Position numbers and translations under genes: made by a program
Origin: a virus
DNA: 64,000 nt
IMG/VR virus record: IMGVR_UViG_3300020202_000002
Location: 1-64,000 of that record
Direction: 5' to 3' (one strand)
Part shown: positions 57,836-64,000 of the stretch, in pieces
Position numbering within the stretch: the stretch's first letter is position 1
How the letters are laid out: each line of letters opens with the position of its first letter
Notes under the pieces: model-generated
Seen by the model: only the letters and a program-made list of their open reading frames with translations
Databases searched by the model: none
Told to the model about the DNA's origin: nothing

Positions 57836-58966
57836 ATGAGGACGATTCAGGGAGCGGCGTGCTGCATCGTGGGTGGTGCTGGATTTTTAGGCAGCCATGT
57901 TGTCAACCATTTGGTGAACGACAGGTCCTGCAAAGTTCTCGTCATCGACAACCTGGTGGCCGGTCGGCGTGAATTCGTGCACCCCAAGGCAACGTTCAAG
58001 CACGCCGACATCACCGCGAGCGAGGAGTACCTTCGTCAGTTGTTCGAGCAGCACAAGATCAAGTATGTCCTGAACTACGCCGCTTGGCCGTACGTCGTTG
58101 ATTCATTCTCGCGGCCGCTGCACGTTTTCAACGTGAATGCGACCGGAGCGCTCAAGATCATCAACGCAGCGCAGGCGGCCGGGTGCAAGGGCATCCTCCA
58201 GATCAGCAGTGCGGAGATCTACGGTGATGCTGGACAAGTTCGCCACGCCACTATGCGTGGCAACCCGTTGGACCCTGACTCGTGCGAAATCGTTGGATAT
58301 AAGTACGAAGGCATCAAGATAGGCGAGACATCTCGCGTTGCGCCCCACAGCAGCTACGGCGCAGCCAAAGCCGCCATTGATGCCATGGTCCAAGTTCGCT
58401 GGCGAGAAGCGAAGACGCCCTGCATTGCGCTCCGCCAGTTTAACGCAGTGGGGGAGCGCGAGACGCACGAGTACGTGGTGCCAGAGATAATCCGGCAACT
58501 CGATAAGCAGCGTCGACTCATAAGGTACACAAGTGCGCGCGCTGGCAAAAACAGATTCGCAACGCCAGAGAACGCCACCGTCAACCTTGGCAATGACAGT
58601 CTTCGTGACTTCATTTACGCCGGCGACCAGGCCCGCATGGCGGTCGAACTGCTCGAAAAGGGCCAGTTCGGCGAGGTCTACAACCTGGGAAGCGAAACCG
58701 GCATCAAGATCTACGACCTCGCGAAACTTATCGGCAAACTGATGGGCTTCGAGAACGTGACGGTTGAGAAGGATCCCTCCCGCGTGCGACCCTGGGAAAT
58801 CTGGCATCTCCAGAGCGACAACAGCAAGATTCACAGCGTCATCGACGCGCGGCCGCAGGTGGACCTTGAGGAAGCGCTGCGCCGGACGATCGCGTGGTAT
58901 GAGAGCAACGGCCGACGATGGCCATGGGAAGCAAGGAGCGCGGATGGAATCCTATCAGCGTCTTGA
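57836..58966 (+). CDS. NAD-dependent epimerase/dehydratase
   Basis: A 376-residue extended SDR. GAGGATACGG upstream selects ATG 57836 (TTG 57821 is less likely). GGAGFLG (13-19) binds NAD; SSAEIYG (124-130) keeps Glu127; Tyr174 and Lys178 (YGAAK) complete the active site, so 4,6-dehydratase or related activity is plausible. RDFIYAGDQARM and YNLGSE are standard. With the following aminotransferase it forms a typical keto-sugar/aminosugar pair. Overlaps that gene by 23 bases. Confidence 0.85.
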   Translation: MRTIQGAACCIVGGAGFLGSHVVNHLVNDRSCKVLVIDNLVAGRREFVHPKATFKHADITASEEYLRQLFEQHKIKYVLNYAAWPYVVDSFSRPLHVFNVNATGALKIINAAQAAGCKGILQISSAEIYGDAGQVRHATMRGNPLDPDSCEIVGYKYEGIKIGETSRVAPHSSYGAAKAAIDAMVQVRWREAKTPCIALRQFNAVGERETHEYVVPEIIRQLDKQRRLIRYTSARAGKNRFATPENATVNLGNDSLRDFIYAGDQARMAVELLEKGQFGEVYNLGSETGIKIYDLAKLIGKLMGFENVTVEKDPSRVRPWEIWHLQSDNSKIHSVIDARPQVDLEEALRRTIAWYESNGRRWPWEARSADGILSAS

Positions 58967-59993
58967 GCGCGCTTTCGCCGAGTGGAACAACCTCGATCCA
59001 GTCGGCATGGTCGCCTGCAGCTCGGGTTCGAGCGCGCTCCACCTCGCCCTCGAATCACTCCGCCTGCCCAACGGCTGCGAAGTCCTGACGAGCGACTTCA
59101 ATATGATCGCCGTGCCGCGCGCCTGCACTCTGGCCGGTCTGACTCCGGTGCTCGTTGATTGCACTGACGATTTGCTGATAAGCACGGAATTGATGGTACA
59201 AGCCCTCACCGAGGGAGGGTCCAACTGGGATCGCGACATCCGCAGCACTGGATTCGGGCTCCCTCGCAAGCAGGCCATTGGGGCAATCGTGCTTGTCCAT
59301 ATTTATGGTCGACGGTACGAATGGCAGCGACTCACGTCCGAGTTGCCGTTTTACGGGCCACGCATCATCGAAGACCTCGCCGAAGCCCACGGCGTGCGCC
59401 CGCACCCGGAAACCGACGCGGCCTGTTGGTCGTTCTTCAAAAACAAGATCATCGCCGGACATGAAGGCGGGGCCGTCTGGTTCAAGAACCACGAGCACGC
59501 CGCGCTCGCCCGCCAGCTCCGCTGCCTGGGTTTCACGGACAAGCACGATTTCATGCATGTTCCAAGAGGGCACAACTACCGCATGTCGAACGCCCACGCC
59601 GAACTGATCCTGGATTCGCTGGCCAAGGTCGACGAAAACGTGGCCCGACGGCGCGAAGCCGAAAGCTGGTACGACGCGGAGTGCCCGGACCAGTGGAAGA
59701 TGCCCGCCCGTACGTCGCCTTGGGTGTACGACCTCAGAATCCCCGGCATGACAGCCGAGCAGCAGGACCACGCCGTTCGGCTCTTGCAAGAGCACGGCAT
59801 CCAGGCGAGGCACGCCTTTCGGCCCATGTCTTGGCAGGAAGAGTACCGCAACGGCCGATTGGTGCGCGGCCCAGAGCACGTTGCCGCACGCATGGGGCGC
59901 GAGGTGATCTACCTGCCGCTGATGGGGGTTATCGAGGAAGACGCGAAATTGGCTTTCCAGATATTGCGTGGGTTGCTCGGTTCACTAGAATAA
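58944..59993 (+). CDS. DegT/DnrJ/EryC1-type sugar aminotransferase
   Basis: A 349-residue PLP enzyme. SSGSSALHLAL (26-36) binds phosphate; EDLAEAHG (143-150) holds the pyridine-N Asp; SFFKNKIIAGHEGG contains the PLP Lys168 (family SF..NK...G-E-G-G). HGIQARHAFRPM is the C-terminal substrate segment. It should aminate a keto-sugar from the upstream dehydratase. AAGGAGCG upstream. Last gene of the glycan cassette. Confidence 0.88.
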   Translation: MESYQRLERAFAEWNNLDPVGMVACSSGSSALHLALESLRLPNGCEVLTSDFNMIAVPRACTLAGLTPVLVDCTDDLLISTELMVQALTEGGSNWDRDIRSTGFGLPRKQAIGAIVLVHIYGRRYEWQRLTSELPFYGPRIIEDLAEAHGVRPHPETDAACWSFFKNKIIAGHEGGAVWFKNHEHAALARQLRCLGFTDKHDFMHVPRGHNYRMSNAHAELILDSLAKVDENVARRREAESWYDAECPDQWKMPARTSPWVYDLRIPGMTAEQQDHAVRLLQEHGIQARHAFRPMSWQEEYRNGRLVRGPEHVAARMGREVIYLPLMGVIEEDAKLAFQILRGLLGSLE

Positions 59994-60267
59994 CGGTGAA
60001 GAAGCCGTGCCATCTGGGCCGTAAGCTCTACGTGCAGGATGGCTGGTTTCGGCAAGACACTCCGAATTGGGCCAGCCGCAGTTAGCACGAGCCCTGCCGC
60101 TGACCAGCACCTTGTCTTCCCATTTCTTCGTGGGCCTCTGCCCGACGGTGGAGGTTCCATTCGCGCAGCTAGTTACGAGCCAAAAGGCAAACGCTTTACA
60201 GCCGTGGTTCTTTTCATGCGTTTCCTGCCCGGCTCGCTACGTCAGCGCCCAAACGCGCGCTGAGGGT
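59994..60267. other. Non-coding gap at the end of the late operon
   Basis: Between the aminotransferase stop and the minus-strand operon I see no supportable gene. A GTG-started 29-residue frame (59996-60085) exists but has no ribosome binding site. Other frames here look like chance. No hairpin plus T-run terminator is evident on either strand although the two operons converge. Confidence 0.4.
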
Positions 60268-60495
60268 TCACGAGGGAAACGGCCTCGCCAGCCGTCGATT
60301 TGCCGGAAGCGAACGCATTTGAATCTCGGGCAACGTCCCACCGTGACGACCCGGCCTCACGAATGCTTCCGGACCGGCCATGCTCGCCATGGTTTGAACT
60401 GCGCGGAGAACTGCGAAAGCGAGTGCCCTTTTCGGCTTAGCCCATTCTTTTGGCTGAGGTGAGGGTAGACGGGGGCGGTGCGCCTTAGGCGTCAT
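60268..60495 (-). CDS. Possible small basic protein (minus strand)
   Basis: A 75-residue, Pro/Arg-rich frame whose ATG overlaps the stop of the next upstream minus-strand gene (ATGA), the usual coupling in this genome. Composition is odd (many Arg, Pro, Ala) and no family is recognisable, so this could be chance. Confidence 0.35.
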   Translation of the reverse strand: MTPKAHRPRLPSPQPKEWAKPKRALAFAVLRAVQTMASMAGPEAFVRPGRHGGTLPEIQMRSLPANRRLARPFPS

Positions 60496-60785
60496 GGTAC
60501 GATCTCGACGCCAAGACGTGCCAGATCGGCCTCGTCAGCTTCGCCGTGCCAGTCAATTTCCCAGCCGTCTAGACCGGACGGCTTGAATCCCCAGCCAAGA
60601 ACGTGACAGATGCGCTCGACATTGGGCCTCGTACCGCACCCGTAGCCGATGTCCTGGCCGGTCAGAGCGAAGAACAACCCACGGATCCGGCCTTCACGGT
60701 GTGCGATCTGTGCCTCAGTCGGTCCGACCTTGGTCAGAAGGAGTGAGGCGAGATGGGTTTTCAGAATGCTCGCTGGGGGTGTCAT
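60492..60785 (-). CDS. Hypothetical protein of the minus-strand early operon
   Basis: A 97-residue protein; start overlaps the upstream gene's stop (ATGA). First half helical (LASLLLTKVGPTEAQIAHREGRI), then a GQDIGYGCGTRPNVERICHVLGW helical turn. No family recognised. Confidence 0.6.
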   Translation of the reverse strand: MTPPASILKTHLASLLLTKVGPTEAQIAHREGRIRGLFFALTGQDIGYGCGTRPNVERICHVLGWGFKPSGLDGWEIDWHGEADEADLARLGVEIVP

Positions 60786-61057
60786 CGGCTGTCCTCGTTG
60801 TTGACGACGTGCTCGACCAATTCCAGGACTTCCCCGTCAGCCGTGATGGTCTTGTCGAATCCGATCGACAAATCGTAGGTGCCACTCGGCTCGAAAACAC
60901 ACGCTGATCGGTTTACGTTGAGGCCGCACCATACGTGCCCTGGGGAAACGCATTTTTGGTTGACGGCAGTAACGATGCCAAGCTCGCCACTGGCGCGGTG
61001 GCGAACCTTGTCGCCGGTCGTAAACGTGGCGCTCGTGGTGCGTTCGGGTTCGGTCAT
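60782..61057 (-). CDS. Hypothetical SH3-like/KOW-like protein
   Basis: A 91-residue beta-rich protein overlapping its neighbours by 4 bases at each end. TFTTGDKVRHRASGELGIVTAVNQ resembles small SH3-like barrels (G-D-x-V-x-h-x-x-x-G-x-x-G-x-V). Two Cys. Function unknown. Confidence 0.6.
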   Translation of the reverse strand: MTEPERTTSATFTTGDKVRHRASGELGIVTAVNQKCVSPGHVWCGLNVNRSACVFEPSGTYDLSIGFDKTITADGEVLELVEHVVNNEDSR

Positions 61058-61245
61058 GTCTTTTTCCTCTTCGGATCGTCTTGCTCGGCCGCTTTCTCAA
61101 GCATGAGCCTGGCGTATTCCGACACGCTTGACGCGCCAGCTGCGAGCGAGGCCCGCGTAAGGCTATCAAGCCATTCCAGCGACGGAATGCGGATCTCAAG
61201 TCTCAGATACTTCTTCTTCTTGCCCGGCTTTCGCGATGCTGGCAT
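61054..61245 (-). CDS. Ribbon-helix-helix-like regulator
   Basis: A 63-residue very basic protein. On the minus strand GGAGGAACT precedes ATG 61245, so the longer reading from 61377 is rejected. KKYLRLEIRIPSLEWLDSLTRASLAAGASSVSEYARLMLEKAAEQ has the beta-strand, helix, helix pattern of RHH repressors (x-R-x-x-I-P...S-x-S-E-Y-A-R). First gene of the minus operon, next to TTGTACG-containing operators, so probably an autoregulating early repressor. Confidence 0.65.
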   Translation of the reverse strand: MPASRKPGKKKKYLRLEIRIPSLEWLDSLTRASLAAGASSVSEYARLMLEKAAEQDDPKRKKT

Positions 61246-61260
61246 AGTTCCTCCACACGA

Positions 61261-61353
61261 ATTGTAGCCGCAAGTGCTTGTACGGACAAGAGAAAATATT
61301 TCTGGGAAAACCACCGCTTTTCTATTGACTTTGTACGTACACCATGCGATACT
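61261..61353. promoter_or_regulatory. Divergent early promoters with twin operators
   Basis: Minus-strand promoter: -35 TTGTCC (complement of 61284-61289), 17-base spacer, -10 TACAAT (complement of 61261-61266). Plus-strand promoter: TTGACT (61325-61330), 17-base spacer, GATACT (61348-61353). The inverted repeat CTTGT-ACGG-ACAAG at 61277-61290 overlays the first, and TTGTACGTAC (61331-61340, containing palindrome GTACGTAC) fills the spacer of the second. The shared TTGTACG-K-AC motif recurs 52 bases apart, suggesting one repressor controls both. Confidence 0.65.
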
Positions 61354-61395
61354 AGAAGCATGAAGAACAACGAACACAACAACGGAGCGACGAAC

Positions 61396-61515
61396 ATGAC
61401 CAGCACGACGATTCGCGAGCAGATCGAAAACGGGACGTTCATCGCGGTCGACCTGATCTACCGCGTGGTCTGTGCGGTGGTCGTGATCAGCTTCGTGTGC
61501 TGGATTCTTGGCTAA
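61396..61515 (+). CDS. Small membrane protein
   Basis: A 39-residue protein with CGGAGCG eight bases upstream of ATG 61396; an in-frame ATG at 61360 adds 12 residues and would be leaderless. One C-terminal hydrophobic helix (VVCAVVVISFVCWILG). First gene of the rightward early transcript. Confidence 0.5.
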   Translation: MTSTTIREQIENGTFIAVDLIYRVVCAVVVISFVCWILG

Positions 61516-61527
61516 CGAGAAAATGTT

Positions 61528-61559
61528 GGGCTCGGCGCGACTGGTACTCGCCCGAGCCC
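61528..61559 (+). other. Leader stem-loop before the 61588 gene
   Basis: GGGCTCGG (61528-61535) pairs with CCGAGCCC (61552-61559). An alternative pairing GTTGGG (61525-61530) with CCCAAC (61564-61569) is mutually exclusive, which would suit attenuation or translational control. No T-run. Confidence 0.35.
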
Positions 61560-61587
61560 TGGTCCCAACTGGTAAGGAGTCAGGACA

Positions 61588-62043
61588 ATGACCATGTTAT
61601 CGACGATCCCGGTGGACGTGAAGGACCTGGTGGCCGTGGCGATGACGAAGAAGCTCGACACCGAACCGCTGCCCGCGGGAGAATACACGATTCAGGGCGT
61701 GGCTCTGGTGAAAGTGGACGTTACGATCAAGAAGGCCCCAGCGACCACCTACCGGCCGACGTGTCACCTGCCGCTGAAGGCCGTTCTGGCGGTTGCTCTC
61801 CGCAAGGCCGGCGTCCAGGCGGGGAACATCGCTGCGGTGATCGCGGAGGCAGCACAGGAAGCCCTGGCGCTCGGCGAGAAGGTTGGCGAGGAGCTGGAGG
61901 CGACCGAAGCGGCCATCAAGCAGGTCGAGGCGATGCTGGACAAGTTGCCGCCGCAGAAGCGGGAAGGGGCTACGCGGGTCGAGGGCAGCGTGCAGGTGGT
62001 CGGGATGGTCGATGCGGACAGCGATGTGCGGCAGGTGGCGTGA
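61588..62043 (+). CDS. Hypothetical early protein with coiled coil
   Basis: A 151-residue protein; TAAGGAGTCAGG upstream. N-terminal beta-rich domain (AGEYTIQGVALVKVDVTIKK), then an Ala/Glu helix (AAQEALALGEKVGEELEATEAAIKQVEAML) likely coiled coil. Pattern similar to small phage early proteins of unknown role. Confidence 0.6.
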   Translation: MTMLSTIPVDVKDLVAVAMTKKLDTEPLPAGEYTIQGVALVKVDVTIKKAPATTYRPTCHLPLKAVLAVALRKAGVQAGNIAAVIAEAAQEALALGEKVGEELEATEAAIKQVEAMLDKLPPQKREGATRVEGSVQVVGMVDADSDVRQVA

Positions 62044-62125
62044 TGAGCCGTCGCAGAATGACGCTTGACGCGGAATAGCTAGTGCGTGGCCGGCGCGTTA
62101 CAAAATCTCTTTGGAGGGTAGGACA

Positions 62126-62335
62126 ATGGCAAAGCGGAGAACATGGCGGGTGAGCGGAACAAGGCGAGGCGAGCGCGTTACTGTTGACGTTGAGGCGACG
62201 GACTGCAATGAAGCCACCAAACTCGGCAGCCACGCTCCGCATATGCTGGTCATCGACGAGGTTGTACTGCTGACCAGCGGGCACACCGAAACATTCTTCG
62301 GCCTCACGATACCTGCAGAGCAAGCTGACGTTTAG
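62126..62335 (+). CDS. Small early protein
   Basis: A 69-residue protein; TTTGGAGGG nine bases upstream of ATG 62126. Beta-alpha-beta (TWRVSGTRRGERVTVDVEATDCNEATKLG) resembles small domain-swapped phage proteins. Function unknown. Confidence 0.55.
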   Translation: MAKRRTWRVSGTRRGERVTVDVEATDCNEATKLGSHAPHMLVIDEVVLLTSGHTETFFGLTIPAEQADV

Positions 62336-62428
62336 GCGAAACGCTTTTATGGCCAGCGCGTTACACTGGCCGAACCCGACCCGCCTCGGGTGTTGTAGGC
62401 GGGAGGACGCTTTTTCGGAGATAGGACC

Positions 62429-62620
62429 ATGGCTCAAGACATCATCATCAAAGCTCGTGCGAAGGCTTTCAGCGGCGAGAACATCCGCCAGCACAAATTT
62501 GCCGTGGCCAGCGACGGGACCGTCCGCGTGTGGGATTCGATCGCGGGCCATTACACGACCTGCCACTCGATGACGCCTGCCACGCAACGGCGCATCCGCA
62601 AATTGGCATCGGCCAAGTGA
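62429..62620 (+). CDS. Small early protein
   Basis: A 63-residue protein; TCGGAGATAGG upstream. FAVASDGTVRVWDSIAGHYTTCHSMTPATQRRIRKLA is a pattern of uncharacterised phage early proteins. Basic C-terminus suggests nucleic acid binding. Confidence 0.5.
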   Translation: MAQDIIIKARAKAFSGENIRQHKFAVASDGTVRVWDSIAGHYTTCHSMTPATQRRIRKLASAK

Positions 62621-62720
62621 TACTTGCCGACTGATCTCCGAAGTTCCGCGCCACCGGCCCCGTCCAGGAGCGGGCCAGCGCAAGCAGCTCGGCGGGGGCG
62701 TCCTTTGGAGGGCCAGCACA

Positions 62721-62915
62721 ATGGCACAGCAATTTCAGGCTGGCGACGTGGTGAAGTGCCTGGACGACAACAACCATGCGTGGTTTCTCAAGGTTGGCAA
62801 GCTATTCACCGTCGAATCGACGCAACTCGACTCGCACGGCAATCTGCGGCTCAATCTCGTGGGCATGGCGCGAGCGTGGGAAGCTGAGAGATTCGTGCTT
62901 GTGCGCGAGGCGTGA
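62721..62915 (+). CDS. Small SH3-like early protein
   Basis: A 64-residue protein; TTTGGAGGG upstream as in the 62126 gene. QAGDVVKCLDDNNHAWFLKVGKLFTVE...LNLVG...RFVLV is typical of small SH3-like barrels. Role unknown. Confidence 0.55.
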   Translation: MAQQFQAGDVVKCLDDNNHAWFLKVGKLFTVESTQLDSHGNLRLNLVGMARAWEAERFVLVREA

Positions 62916-62974
62916 TACGGGCCAGCGTATGGCCTGGGGGTTTCTCTAGCGAGCGAGGGGGAGGACAGTGAACC

Positions 62975-63223
62975 ATGGACACGTTTATCGACCCAGACAA
63001 GGTCCCGAAGATGCCTACGATGGACGAGTTGCTTGAGACGGCTCGCAAAGGCCGCGAACTGGCCGATCATCACCGGATGGAGATGGCTCGCGCGTTGCTG
63101 ATGGGCGGCATCCAGTTGATCCCGAGCGACTTGCTCAATGACAACCAATTTATGGTGTCGACAGCCATCTACGAAGCGGCGAAGAAACTGCCGTCCGCGC
63201 ATGTGGCACACAAAACTGCATAG
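62975..63223 (+). CDS. Hypothetical early protein
   Basis: An 82-residue helical protein; GGGGGAGGACAG is about 12 bases upstream. Last gene of the early + strand unit; a hairpin CCCGGT-N9-ACCGGG follows at 63236-63256 without T-run. Function unknown. Confidence 0.5.
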   Translation: MDTFIDPDKVPKMPTMDELLETARKGRELADHHRMEMARALLMGGIQLIPSDLLNDNQFMVSTAIYEAAKKLPSAHVAHKTA

Positions 63224-63323
63224 CTCTTCGTTGCGCCCGGTCTGCGCCGTACCGGGAAGTAAGCACACGGCCCGCGCGCCGCTCCGAAAAGTGTGGCGCA
63301 TCACCATCGGCAGTCACTCCTGA

Positions 63324-63551
63324 ACATTTCCCCCGCATTTCTCCCGACATTTCAAATTCGACGTAAGTCATTACCCCCGACAGGACTCGAACCTGTGACC
63401 GACGGTTTAGAAAACCGATTCGGCACGCGACAAACGTTCAGAGCGCACAAGTGAGCACTTCATTTTACCCATGTTTTTTGGGGTGAATGCGCTTGCCAAG
63501 CATCCGCTCGCGCGGCATTATCAACCAAAACATTTCCCCGCGCATTTCCCC
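63324..63551. other. attP-like attachment region with integrase arm-type repeats
   Basis: Direct repeats of RCATTTC followed by C-rich sequence lie at 63324, 63335 and 63347 on the left and at 63530 and 63542 on the right, spaced 11-12 bases within each arm and all in one orientation. They flank a core made of the 3' half of a tRNA-Arg gene (63372-63418). This matches the arm/core/arm layout of a phage attP bound by a tyrosine integrase, whose gene begins 12 bases after the last repeat. Confidence 0.75.
63372..63418 (-). pseudogene. Truncated tRNA-Arg(UCU), 3' half only
   Basis: On the minus strand the anticodon arm (loop TTTCTAA, anticodon TCT; 4 of 5 stem pairs), a 5-base variable loop, a perfect T-arm (ACAGG/CCTGT with TTCGAGT loop) and the 3' acceptor strand CGGGGGT plus discriminator A are present, no CCA. 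The D-arm and 5' acceptor strand are absent in the expected place. That is the segment usually copied into attP, restoring the host tRNA after integration. Confidence 0.8.
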
Positions 63552-63562
63552 GGTGAAGCAGG

Positions 63563-64000
63563 ATGTCGAACCGACTCGCGTTCACGCAATCGAATATCGC
63601 AGCAATCAAACCGCCCGAAACTGGGCGCGCGTTCGCCTACGACGCGAAGACGCCTGGACTGGCGCTCGTCACGACCAGTGGTGGCGTCAAGAGCTTCTAC
63701 TTCATCCGGTGGGTTCAGGGGCGATCGCTCAAGCTCTTTCTCGGCCACTTCCCAGCCATGACGATCTCGGCCGCACGCAAAACCGCCACATCCATGCTCG
63801 ACCAGGCGAACCGCGGGCAGGTTCCGAAGAAGATCGGGGCCGGCCAGCTGACGCTCGGCCAGCTGTGGGCCACGTTCGAGAAACACTGGATGCCCTACCT
63901 CCGCGAACGCACGCGCAAGACCGACACCGACCGCTACAACGCCTGCCTGAAGTCCTTGGAAAGAAAGAGGCTGAGCGCTATCACTCGTGAGCATGTGGTC
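63563..64000 (+). CDS. Tyrosine integrase, N-terminal part (runs off the window)
   Basis: 146 codons open to the window end. Residues 1-90 (IAAIKPPETGRAFAYDAKTPGLALVTTSGGVKSFYF, RSLKLFLGHFPAMTISAARKTA) are the DUF4102-type arm-binding domain; 98-146 (TLGQLWATFEKHWMPYLRERTRKTDTDRY) start the SAM-like core-binding domain. The catalytic domain lies beyond the window. P4/DUF4102-type integrases commonly target tRNA genes, agreeing with the adjacent tRNA fragment. GAAGCAGG upstream is a weak ribosome binding site. Confidence 0.88.
   Translation, partial: MSNRLAFTQSNIAAIKPPETGRAFAYDAKTPGLALVTTSGGVKSFYFIRWVQGRSLKLFLGHFPAMTISAARKTATSMLDQANRGQVPKKIGAGQLTLGQLWATFEKHWMPYLRERTRKTDTDRYNACLKSLERKRLSAITREHVV

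Larger units (their letters stand above)
62088..62934 (+). repeat. Repeated GGCCAGCG leader element (four copies)
   Basis: GGCCGGCGCGTTAC (62088-62101) and GGCCAGCGCGTTAC (62351-62364) differ at one base; shorter GGCCAGCG copies lie at 62673-62680 and 62920-62927. Each sits 25-75 bases ahead of a small early gene. Copies two and four extend into hairpins (GGCCAG-N9-CTGGCC; GGCCA-GCGTA-TGGCC). Two genes also share TTTGGAGGG and ACAATGGCA around their starts. Confidence 0.6.

Noticed and set aside
60039-60462. Overlapping + strand frames in the 60-kb gap
   Set aside because: Low-complexity composition, no ribosome binding site, and conflict with the coupled minus-strand frame.
63372-63440. Complete functional tRNA gene
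   Set aside because: Only the 3' half is present; neither D-arm nor a 5' acceptor strand matching CGGGGGT is found.

Overview
The window is a tailed-phage genome of siphovirus type, carried almost entirely on the + strand: tightly packed genes, many starting inside the previous stop codon (ATGA, GTGA or TTGA overlaps). No cellular housekeeping gene is visible. The DNA is GC-rich. Several secreted products (single-haem CXXCH c-type cytochromes, short signal-peptide proteins with YSAP/FAPRVF repeats) resemble secretome proteins common in Planctomycetota, so I infer a planctomycete or similar Gram-negative host with cytochrome c maturation. That host call is inference, not proof.

Layout. (1) 1-3736: small early or accessory genes, including DUF2283-, DUF6378- and CXXC-type proteins. 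(2) 3733-5118: a ParB-like domain fused to a DNA methyltransferase. (3) 5159-18041: packaging and head module (small and large terminase, portal, an RNA polymerase sigma factor, MuF-like protein, winged-helix regulator, DUF2213 protease/scaffold, acidic scaffold-like protein, decoration protein, major capsid protein, SAP/Rho_N-like protein). (4) 18099-24264: an atypical cassette splitting the head genes from the connector genes. It encodes a stand-alone receiver domain, two secreted c-type cytochromes, small membrane or secreted proteins, and a metzincin protease between two intrinsic terminators. (5) 24354-36858: connector and tail module with a tail chaperone carrying a -1 frameshift site (A AAA AAC), a tape measure protein, distal tail proteins and a modular fibre/adhesin with Gly-Thr linkers. 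(6) 36860-59993: about 23 kb rich in carbohydrate enzymes (sulfotransferase, about eight glycosyltransferases, sugar dehydrogenase/dehydratase/aminotransferase, methyltransferases, deacetylase, acyltransferases), with small membrane and zinc-ribbon proteins and two HNH-type endonucleases. (7) 60268-61245: minus-strand early operon headed by a ribbon-helix-helix-like gene. (8) 61261-61353: divergent promoter/operator region. (9) 61396-63223: + strand early genes preceded by a repeated leader element. (10) 63324-63551: an attP-like site made of a truncated tRNA-Arg(UCU) 3' half flanked by arm-type repeats. (11) 63563-end: a tyrosine integrase running off the window.

How it fits together. The truncated tRNA next to integrase, with phage genes on both sides, is what the circular or uninserted form of a temperate phage would show (or a contig joined across its ends). 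The carbohydrate cassette has enzymes to make, transfer and decorate sugars but no visible lipid-carrier transferase, flippase or polymerase. My leading hypothesis is therefore cytoplasmic glycosylation of virion proteins, with the Gly-Thr linkers of the upstream tail proteins as possible acceptors. The two most unusual systems are this glycan cassette and the extracytoplasmic cytochrome/receiver/protease cassette inside the head-neck operon.
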